A stretch of DNA of 64,000 bases, taken from JAJNBA01 sp963842295. Its GTDB lineage: Bacteria > Actinomycetota > UBA4738 > HRBIN12. Shown here in pieces: positions 49,230 to 56,280 of this stretch. The stretch lies in assembly GCA_963842295.1 (NCBI GenBank), contig CAWJFY010000005.1, positions 124,001-188,000 on the forward strand. The letters are read 5' to 3'. Below the pieces are notes generated by a model, which saw nothing but the letters and a program-made list of their open reading frames with translations, had not been told where the DNA came from and did no database searches. Position 1 is the first letter of the stretch. Every line of letters begins with the position of its first letter. The position numbers and the translations under genes were made by a program.

Positions 49230-50210
49230 ATGGCCGGGTCTCGAGGTGGAACGACGAGGCTCTTCTTCGCCGCGGACATCCACGGCTCGCAGGTGACGTT
49301 CCGGAAGTTCCTCGCGGCTGCGGCCTTCTACGGAGCGGATGCGCTCGTGTTCGGCGGCGATCTCATGGGCAAGGCGCTGGTCCCGATCGTTCGGAAGAAC
49401 GGTGGATTCGGTGCCACCTTCCAGGGCCGCGACGAGCATTTCGACCAGGACGGACTGGAGCCGTTCACGCGCGCCGTCGAGCAGCCGGGCTTCTACTGGA
49501 AGGTCTTCGAGAGAGACGAGTACGAGGCCGTCGAAGCCGACCCGCTCGCGAGGCACGGCCTGTTCCACGAGCTCGCGTCGGCGAGGCTCGCCGAGTGGAT
49601 CGAGCTGGCCGAGGATCGGCTGCGCGGGACGGGGGTTCGGCTCTACATGACCGGAGGGAACGACGACGAGCCCGCCGTGTTGGAAACGCTGGATCATCAC
49701 GAGGGTGAGCACGTCGTCGCGAGCGAGGGTCACCTGATCGAGCTCGACGGCGAGCACACGATGATCACGGTCGGTCTCTCGACTTTCACGCCGTGGGACA
49801 CCCCTCGCGAAGCCAGCGAGAACGAGATCGCGGGGGCGATCGACGCGGCCGCCGAGCTCGTTCCCGACATCGGCCGCTGCGTGTTCAACCTTCATTGCCC
49901 CCCGAAGGACACGCCGATCGACACGTGCCTGAAGCTGGAGGTCCGGCCGGGCGAGCTTCCCCGGCCGATCCGGGAGGCGGGGCGGTTCGTGACGACCGGC
50001 GGTGGCAGCCTGGCGGTGAAGGAAGCGATCGAGCGGTACCAGCCGCTGGTCGGACTCCACGGCCACATCCACGAATCGGGCGGCCGCTTCCGGATCGGCC
50101 GGACGCAGACGTTCAACCCGGGCAGCGAATACGTCCAGGGTGTCCTGCAGGGCGTGATCGTGTCGCTGAAGCGAGGCCGCTTGGCCTCCTATCAGCACAC
50201 GCAGGGGTAG
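49230..50210 (+). CDS. Metallophosphoesterase, second paralogue
   Basis: 326 residues. Motifs: FFAADIHGSQ (D-x-H), ALVFGGDLMGKAL (GD), YMTGGNDDEPAV (GND, nearer the canonical form than its paralogue), FNLHCPPKDTPI (H) and VGLHGHIHESGG (GHxH). It shares the layout FYGADxxxxGGD and ERYQPLxxLHGHIHES with the gene at 46542-47486, implying an old duplication around the permease. Likely phosphodiesterase or phosphatase; a possible substrate is a choline phosphodiester given the neighbours, but this is inference. ATG start, 26 nt before the next gene. Confidence 0.85.
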   Translation: MAGSRGGTTRLFFAADIHGSQVTFRKFLAAAAFYGADALVFGGDLMGKALVPIVRKNGGFGATFQGRDEHFDQDGLEPFTRAVEQPGFYWKVFERDEYEAVEADPLARHGLFHELASARLAEWIELAEDRLRGTGVRLYMTGGNDDEPAVLETLDHHEGEHVVASEGHLIELDGEHTMITVGLSTFTPWDTPREASENEIAGAIDAAAELVPDIGRCVFNLHCPPKDTPIDTCLKLEVRPGELPRPIREAGRFVTTGGGSLAVKEAIERYQPLVGLHGHIHESGGRFRIGRTQTFNPGSEYVQGVLQGVIVSLKRGRLASYQHTQG

Positions 50211-50236
50211 ACGCGTTCGGTAGTGTCGGCCACCTC

Positions 50237-52696
50237 ATGAAGGATCGAGCCCAGCTCGTCGTGATCGGCGCCGGGATCGTCGGCGCGAGCGCCGCGTACC
50301 ACCTCGCGGAGCTGGGCGTGACGGACATACTCGTCCTGGATCAGGGGCCGCTCTTCGAGACCGGGGGGTCGACCTCGCACGCGCCAGGGCTCGTCTTCCA
50401 GACGAACGGCTCACGGACGATGTGCCGTCTCGCGCAGTACTCCGTCGACCTGTACTCGGGGCTCGAGGTCGATGGCCAGCCCGCTTGGTACGGCGTCGGT
50501 GGCATCGAGGTCGCGACCACGCATGAGCGGACGGATGAGCTGAAGCGGCGGCGCGGCTACGCGCGTGCCTACGGGATCGAGGGGACCGAGCTGCTGACCC
50601 CCGAGGAGACCGCCGAGCGGATCCCGATCCTCGATCCCGCCCACATCCTTGGCTCGTACCTCGTGCCGTCGGACGGGATCGCGAAGGGCACTCGCGTTGC
50701 CGCGGCGCTCGCCGCGAAGGCCCAGGCGAAGGGTGTCGCCTTCGAGGGCGGCGTCCGCGTGAACGGCTTCGACATCCGCGACGGCCGGGTTCACGGCGTG
50801 AAGACCGAGCGAGGCGATGTCGAGTGCGAGCAGGTTCTGGTCTGTGCCGGGATCTGGGGCCCGACGATCGGTCGGATGGCCGGCGTGCCTATCCCGCTCG
50901 CCGTCGTCCAGCATCAGCTCGTGTGGACCAGGCCGTTGCCGGAGCTCGCCGGGGACGCCGAGGAAGAGGTCGTTCACCCGATCCTTCGCCATCAGGACCT
51001 CTCGCTGTACTTCCGGCAACAGGGCGACCTGTACGCCCTCGGCAACTATCGGCACGAGCCGATCCTGTTCGAGCCGGACGACCTCCGACCGTACCGAGAG
51101 GGAGACGCGCAGCCAAGCGTCGAGCCGTTCACCCCCGAGCACTTCGAGGTGGCGTACGAGGAGAGCACGCGTCTGCTCCCGTCCGTGAAGGGCATGCTCG
51201 ACGAAGCGACGGCGATCAACGGCATGTTCTCGTTCACCCCCGACATGGGATCGGTCGTGGGGGAGTCGGCCGACGTTCGCGGCTTCTGGATCTGCGAGGC
51301 GGTCTGGGTCACGCACGCCGGAGGGATGGGAAGGATGGCCGCCGAATGGATCGCCGGCGGCGAGCCCTCGATGGACATGGCCGAAGCCGACGCGAACCGC
51401 TTCTACCCGTTCATGACGACGAGGCCGTACGTTCGCGCGCGTGGCGCCCAGCAGTATCGCGAGGTCTACGACATCCTGCATCCGCTCCAGCAGATGTCGC
51501 ATCCGCGCGAGCTGAAGCTCACGCCCTTCCACGCGCGCCACCGGGAGCTGGGCGGAGAATTCTTCACCGGCGCCGGGTGGGAGCGGCCACAGTGGTTCGA
51601 AGCGAACCACGTGCTGAGCGGCGCGCCGTGGGAGACACGGACGGGCTGGGCGGCGCAGAACTGGTCACCGTGTGTCGGGGTCGAGCATCTCGCCACTCGG
51701 GAGCGGGTCGCGATGTTCGACATCACGCCGTTCGCGAAGTTCGACATCACCGGCGCCGATGCGCTCTCGTTCCTCGAGCGCATCAGCGCCAACCGGATCG
51801 ACCGTCCCGTCGGGACGGTCATCTACACCTCGATGCTCACGCCTTCCGGTGGCATCAGATGCGACCTCACCGTGACGCGCAAGGACGAGGATCGCTTCCG
51901 CGTCGTGACAGGCGGGGGTTCCGGGCAGCACGACCGGGCGTGGCTCCTGTTCCAGCGCCGCGAGGGCGAACGGGTGAGCCTCGCGGTCCGGACGGGATCC
52001 CTGTTCGCGCTCGGACTCTGGGGCCCGAGAGCGCGCGACGTCCTCCAGGCAGTGACCGACGTCGATGTCTCGAACGACGCATTCCCCTACATGACGGCGC
52101 GGTACCTGAACGTCGGGGAGGTCGATCCTGTCTGGACCCAGCGGATCTCCTACGCGGGCGAGCTCGGGTGGGAGCTGTACGGGCAGATCGCGATGGGGCA
52201 ACGGGCGTGGGACCTGCTCTGGGAGGCGGGGAAGGAGCACGGGATCGTCGCGGCGGGGGGCGGTGCGTTCGACTCGCTCCGTCTCGAGAAGGGCTACCGG
52301 CTCTGGGGCCAGGACATCCACACGGAGCACGATCCGTTCGAGGCAGGGCTCGGCTTCGCCGTGCGCATGGACAAAGATGAGTTCCAGGGAAGGGAAGCCC
52401 TGCAGCGCAAGATCGACCGCGGGTTGAGGGAGAAGCTCGCGTGCATGACGTTCGACGATCCGACATCCGTGGTGATGGGCAAGGAGCCGATCCGGCATGA
52501 GGGCCGGGTCGTCTCCTACGTGACGAGCGCGGCCTACGGGTATTCCATCGGTCGCGGCTTCGTCTACGGCTATCTGCCGGTCGACGTGGCGGTGGAGGGG
52601 ACGCCCGTCGAAGTGGAATACTTCGGCGACCGTCTGGCCGCCACGGTCGCGGCCGAGCCGTTGTGGGACCCCAAGGGCGAACGCCTGCGGGCCTGA
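50237..52696 (+). CDS. Dimethylglycine oxidase/dehydrogenase-like flavoprotein with C-terminal GcvT domain
   Basis: 819 residues. N-terminal DAO-type FAD domain (about 1-380) with LVVIGAGIVGASAAYHLAE and the STSHAPGLVFQTNG segment that bears the flavin-linking His in related enzymes. The FAO_M region follows (about 380-435), then a GcvT-type folate domain and C-terminal barrel (about 440-815) with VAMFDITPFAKFDITGADA, ISYAGELGWELYGQI and FDSLRLEKGYRLWGQDIH. It should oxidise dimethylglycine or sarcosine and pass the one-carbon unit to tetrahydrofolate. No signal peptide. The next gene follows after 14 nt with a good AAGGAG. Confidence 0.92.
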   Translation: MKDRAQLVVIGAGIVGASAAYHLAELGVTDILVLDQGPLFETGGSTSHAPGLVFQTNGSRTMCRLAQYSVDLYSGLEVDGQPAWYGVGGIEVATTHERTDELKRRRGYARAYGIEGTELLTPEETAERIPILDPAHILGSYLVPSDGIAKGTRVAAALAAKAQAKGVAFEGGVRVNGFDIRDGRVHGVKTERGDVECEQVLVCAGIWGPTIGRMAGVPIPLAVVQHQLVWTRPLPELAGDAEEEVVHPILRHQDLSLYFRQQGDLYALGNYRHEPILFEPDDLRPYREGDAQPSVEPFTPEHFEVAYEESTRLLPSVKGMLDEATAINGMFSFTPDMGSVVGESADVRGFWICEAVWVTHAGGMGRMAAEWIAGGEPSMDMAEADANRFYPFMTTRPYVRARGAQQYREVYDILHPLQQMSHPRELKLTPFHARHRELGGEFFTGAGWERPQWFEANHVLSGAPWETRTGWAAQNWSPCVGVEHLATRERVAMFDITPFAKFDITGADALSFLERISANRIDRPVGTVIYTSMLTPSGGIRCDLTVTRKDEDRFRVVTGGGSGQHDRAWLLFQRREGERVSLAVRTGSLFALGLWGPRARDVLQAVTDVDVSNDAFPYMTARYLNVGEVDPVWTQRISYAGELGWELYGQIAMGQRAWDLLWEAGKEHGIVAAGGGAFDSLRLEKGYRLWGQDIHTEHDPFEAGLGFAVRMDKDEFQGREALQRKIDRGLREKLACMTFDDPTSVVMGKEPIRHEGRVVSYVTSAAYGYSIGRGFVYGYLPVDVAVEGTPVEVEYFGDRLAATVAAEPLWDPKGERLRA

Positions 52697-52710
52697 CCGA
52701 AGGAGCTTCG

Positions 52711-53880
52711 ATGGCAGTCAACGAGGACCCGGGCATCCTGCTCTACACGCGGATCCGCAAGTCGCCCTACTTCTACGCCTCGCGCGAGCACGGGGTCGCA
52801 CGCTACAGCGTCTACAACCACACGTACCACCCTCGCCACTACGGCGACCCGGTGGCCGAGTACTGGCACCTCGTGAACGCGGTGACCCTGTGGGACGTCG
52901 GCGTCGAGAAGCAGATCCAGATCAAGGGTCCGGACGCGTTCGACCTGACGAACATGATCGTGCCCCGCGACCTCAACAAGTGCGCGGTGGACGAGTGCAA
53001 GTACGTGTTCATCACCGCCCCCGACGGAGGGATCCTGAACGATCCGGTGCTGCTCCGTGTCGAGGAGGACGAGTTCTGGCTCTCGCTCGCCGACTCGGAC
53101 GTGAACCTCTACGCGCTCGGGATCGCGGGTGCGAAGGGGATGGATGTCACGGTGCAGGAGATCGACGTCGCTCCCGTCCAGATCCAGGGGCCGAACGCGA
53201 AGAAGGTCCTCGTCGAGCTCTTCGGCGACAAGGTCCTCGACGTCCCCTACTACGGGTTGATGAAGGCGGAGCTCGACGGGATGCAGGTCGTGGTCTCGCG
53301 GACGGGCTACACGGGCGAGGTCGGCTACGAGATCTACCTTCGGGACGCGTCGAAGCACGGCGTGCAGCTCTGGGGCCGCGTGCTCGAAGCCGGGAAGCCG
53401 CACGACCTCGAGGTGATCGGCCCGTGCCACATCCGCCGCATCGAAGGAGGCATCTTGGCCTTCGGCGCGGACATGTGGTACGAGAACAACCCCTTCGAGG
53501 TCGGCTACCACTACACGTGGATGGTCGACCTCGAGCAGGAGGCCGACTTCATGGGCAAGGAGGCCCTGAGGAAGATCAAGGCCGAGGGCGTGAAGCAGAA
53601 GCTCGTCGGGGTCGACATCGAGGGCGAACCGCTCGGCACCTACATCGACAACGAGATGATCGACTTCTTTCCGGCGTCGGCCGGCGGGAGCGTGGTGGGT
53701 CGTGTGACGTCCGCGTGCCATTCACCTCGGATGGAGAAGAACATCGGGCTCGCCATGCTCCCGATCGAGCACGCCGAGTTGGGGACGAAGCTCGAGGTGG
53801 AGACGCCGAAGGGCAAGGTCGGTGCGACCGTCGTGGAGACGCCCCATTGGGATCCGACGAAGGAGATACCGAAGGGCTAG
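52711..53880 (+). CDS. DmdA-like tetrahydrofolate-dependent demethylase (GcvT fold)
   Basis: 389 residues. The sequence follows the DMSP demethylase (DmdA) plan closely: RIRKSPYFYASREHGV, VTLWDVGVEKQIQIKGPDAF, MIVPRDLNKCAVDECKYV, GGILNDPVLLRVEEDEFWLS, ADSDVNLYALGIA, VAPVQIQGPNAKKVL, IRRIEGGILAFGADMWYE and NPFEVGYHYTWMV. DmdA moves a methyl group from dimethylsulfoniopropionate to tetrahydrofolate. Here it lies beside dimethylglycine oxidase-like, MTHFR and sarcosine oxidase genes, so a trimethylamine-type substrate such as glycine betaine is as likely. AAGGAG precedes the ATG by 5 nt. Confidence 0.85.
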   Translation: MAVNEDPGILLYTRIRKSPYFYASREHGVARYSVYNHTYHPRHYGDPVAEYWHLVNAVTLWDVGVEKQIQIKGPDAFDLTNMIVPRDLNKCAVDECKYVFITAPDGGILNDPVLLRVEEDEFWLSLADSDVNLYALGIAGAKGMDVTVQEIDVAPVQIQGPNAKKVLVELFGDKVLDVPYYGLMKAELDGMQVVVSRTGYTGEVGYEIYLRDASKHGVQLWGRVLEAGKPHDLEVIGPCHIRRIEGGILAFGADMWYENNPFEVGYHYTWMVDLEQEADFMGKEALRKIKAEGVKQKLVGVDIEGEPLGTYIDNEMIDFFPASAGGSVVGRVTSACHSPRMEKNIGLAMLPIEHAELGTKLEVETPKGKVGATVVETPHWDPTKEIPKG

Positions 53881-54851
53881 CGCTCGATCCAGGCCGGGAA
53901 GGTCCCGAACAGCCCCGTCCGCTCGCTGACGTCGTCCTGCGCTCCGGTGCGCGGGTCGAGGATCACGATCGACCCTTCGCGATCGACCAGGAGGCCTCGG
54001 CGGGACCAGTCTGGGAACTTGTCCTGCCTCACGAGGTCCGACGTCAGATTGCGCGGATCGGACCCGTCCGCGCGCATCACCCACACGTCGTCGTCGCTGA
54101 GGCGCTCGAGGTCGTGGGGAGGCGGCTCGAACGACGGCGGCGTCCCGCGCGTGGACTCGAACGCGATCCACGCGCCATCGGGGGACCAGGTCGGATACAT
54201 GTCGTTGCTGTCCGGCGCGGCGGTGAGGTTGGTCTCATCGGACCCGTCGGCGTCCATCACCCACACGTCGTAGTCGGGGTCGCCGAACGGTGTCGAGCCG
54301 CCCATCGAGGAGGCGAACGCGATCGCGGAGCCGTCGGGCGACCAGGTCGGGTACTCGCCCCAGACGTCCGAGAGCTGCCGCGCCTTCGAGCCGTCGGCGT
54401 CCATCACGAAGAGCTGGGGCATGCCGGTCTCGTCGGAGGAGTACGCGATCTGCCGGCCGTCCGGGGACCAGACCGGTCCCCACTCGTTGGCATCTGGCGA
54501 CCGGGTGAGGTTCCGGTAGCCCGTGCCGTCGGTGCGGATCACGGCGATGTCGTCGTTGACGTTCACGCCGGCGCGTGAGTCCCGGAAGACAAGGAGGCGT
54601 CCATGGCCGTCGGGATCGAACTGGGGGCCGGAGAAGGACGTCACCGCCCTGTCGTCGCCACTCGGCAGCGAGAGGACGTGGATCTCACCATCGTCACCGG
54701 AGAACGTGATCCTTCCCGCGTCCGGGGCAGCGGCGGGCAGCTCGTCCGACCGCGACGGAACGGAGGCGGCCGGGCCGGCTGCATCCCCGTCGGACGTGCA
54801 GGCGAGGAGGGTGATCGACACCAGTAGTCCGGAGCGGATCGCGACACTCAC
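53877..54851 (-). CDS. Lipoprotein with TolB-like (PD40) propeller
   Basis: 324 residues. A short signal ends in the lipobox LLAC, so the protein is lipid-anchored outside the membrane. The mature part is a run of PD40 blades: EWGPVWSPDGRQIAYSSDE, EYPTWSPDGSAIAFASS, MYPTWSPDGAWIAFEST and KFPDWSRRGLLVD, giving a propeller of perhaps six blades. Such proteins bind partners or ligands and rarely have catalytic activity. It starts at GTG, divergent from the MTHFR gene, and overlaps the DmdA-like gene end by 4 nt. Confidence 0.87.
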   Translation of the reverse strand: MSVAIRSGLLVSITLLACTSDGDAAGPAASVPSRSDELPAAAPDAGRITFSGDDGEIHVLSLPSGDDRAVTSFSGPQFDPDGHGRLLVFRDSRAGVNVNDDIAVIRTDGTGYRNLTRSPDANEWGPVWSPDGRQIAYSSDETGMPQLFVMDADGSKARQLSDVWGEYPTWSPDGSAIAFASSMGGSTPFGDPDYDVWVMDADGSDETNLTAAPDSNDMYPTWSPDGAWIAFESTRGTPPSFEPPPHDLERLSDDDVWVMRADGSDPRNLTSDLVRQDKFPDWSRRGLLVDREGSIVILDPRTGAQDDVSERTGLFGTFPAWIER

Positions 54852-54949
54852 CTAGCGAAGTACACCAGCGGAGGGAGTGGCGTTCCCCGGTGACCGGCGG
54901 TTCGGGCGGCACGACGCCCGCGGTGGCGGTCGTCGGGCAAGATGCGGAC

Positions 54950-55816
54950 ATGATGTCGCTGCGCGGGCGTGGGACCCCGGCCCTTCCGGAGAACGAGCGG
55001 GCCGCGCTCCTCGGGCTCGTCGAGCGGCCGCTGTTCGAGCTGATCCCGCTTCGCGACGCCCTCGAGCGGGCGGACTCCCTGCCGCCACGCGCAGCGACGA
55101 CGGTGACGGCATCCCCCACGCACGGGATCGAGTCGACGATCGAGCTGTGCGAGGGGCTGATCGCTCGAGGGCATCCGGCGACCCCGCACCTGGCGGCGCA
55201 CATGATCCGCGACCGGGCGCACCTGGCAGCGCTGCTCGATCGTTGCGTCGCCGGCGGGATCCGCGACGCGTTCGTCGTCGGCGGGGACGCCAAGGATCGA
55301 GGCGAGATCCACGACGGTCTCACGCTTCTGCGTCTGATGGATGAACTCGGACACCCCTTCGAGGCCCTGGGCGTGGCCGGCTACCCGGAGGGCCATCCCT
55401 CGATCCCCGAGGAGATCCTCCTCTCCTCGCTGAAGGAGAAGCAGGCGTACGCGACCTACGTGACGACGCAGATGAGCTTCGACGTGAACGCGATCTCCTC
55501 ATGGTTCGATCGGATCCGGAGCGAGGGCGTGACGCTTCCGGTCCATCTGGGCCTGCCGGGGGTGGTGCATCTCCGGCGATTGCTCCGGGTCGCTGCCCGG
55601 ATCGGCGTTGGAGGATCGGTGCGGTATCTCAGGAAGAACCGGCAGCTCCTCAGGCTTCTCTTCGGCAGGTCGTTCACACCCGAGCGCCTGCTGCGCTCGC
55701 TCGGCCCCACGCTCCTCGGTCCTCAGGCAGACATCCGAGCGGTCCACCTCTTCACGTTCAACCAGGTCGAGGCGACGGTGGCCTGGCAGCAGAGGATGCT
55801 GGCCGAGTTCAGATGA
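54950..55816 (+). CDS. metF: Methylenetetrahydrofolate reductase, divergent short form
   Basis: 288 residues. The TIM-barrel signature is visible: FELIPLRDALERA carrying the catalytic Glu, HLAAHMIRDRAHLAALL, GGIRDAFVVGGDAKD, LGVAGYPEGHPSIPEEI, LKEKQAYATYVTTQMSFDV and AVHLFTFNQVEAT. The protein converts between methylene- and methyltetrahydrofolate using FAD. Next to a DmdA-like demethylase, which yields methyl-THF, it could run in the oxidative direction. The ATG pair at 54950/54953 is preferred; a GTG at 54890 is upstream in frame. The last 8 bases overlap the end of the frameshifted soxG. Confidence 0.85.
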   Translation: MMSLRGRGTPALPENERAALLGLVERPLFELIPLRDALERADSLPPRAATTVTASPTHGIESTIELCEGLIARGHPATPHLAAHMIRDRAHLAALLDRCVAGGIRDAFVVGGDAKDRGEIHDGLTLLRLMDELGHPFEALGVAGYPEGHPSIPEEILLSSLKEKQAYATYVTTQMSFDVNAISSWFDRIRSEGVTLPVHLGLPGVVHLRRLLRVAARIGVGGSVRYLRKNRQLLRLLFGRSFTPERLLRSLGPTLLGPQADIRAVHLFTFNQVEATVAWQQRMLAEFR

Positions 55817-56280
55817 CCTGCTGCGCCGCCCTGAGTCTGTCGACGACGTGGCCGGCGAACGAAGGGCGGACGAAGACGCGCGTCGTTCGCTCGTCGAGCT
55901 GGTGGAGGATCACCTGCGCGCCGCCGAAGAGCGTCTGGGCGCACATCCCTGGTCTCCATCGACTCGGGTCGAGGTCGAGGCCGCATCCGGACGAGAGGAT
56001 CTCGAGGCCATCTGCCAGGTCGAGGACGATCCGGTTCGCGCTCCCGTCGACGACCGAGTGATGGGTGCCTGTCATCGCGTCCTCGAGGTCGCGCTCGATC
56101 GACGCCTTCGGTCCCGAGCCCGCCGACGATGAGCCATTCATCCGGGCCGAGCCAGAGGACATCTCGACCGTCCCACGCCATCGCGGTGTTCGGCTCGGGC
56201 GCCTCGAACGGGAGGGAGTCGGGATCCGCGCGCAGATCGATCTGGGCGAGATCTGCGGCGACGAGTTCTTCATCCGTCAC
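55809..56280 (-). pseudogene. soxG: Sarcosine oxidase gamma subunit gene, frameshifted
   Basis: Two frames join to give a normal SoxG: the first reads LPFEAPEPNTAMAWDGRDVL and WLGPDEWLIVGGLGTE, the second ASIERDLEDAMTGTHHSVVD, SANRIVLDLADGLEILSSGC and QTLFGGAQVILHQLD. A single extra C in the CC at 56105/56106 (plus strand) separates them; deleting one base restores a continuous protein of about 157 residues ending at 55809. The GTG at 56280 overlaps the soxA end. SoxG is a structural subunit of heterotetrameric sarcosine oxidase. It may be a real mutation or an assembly insertion. Confidence 0.82.
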
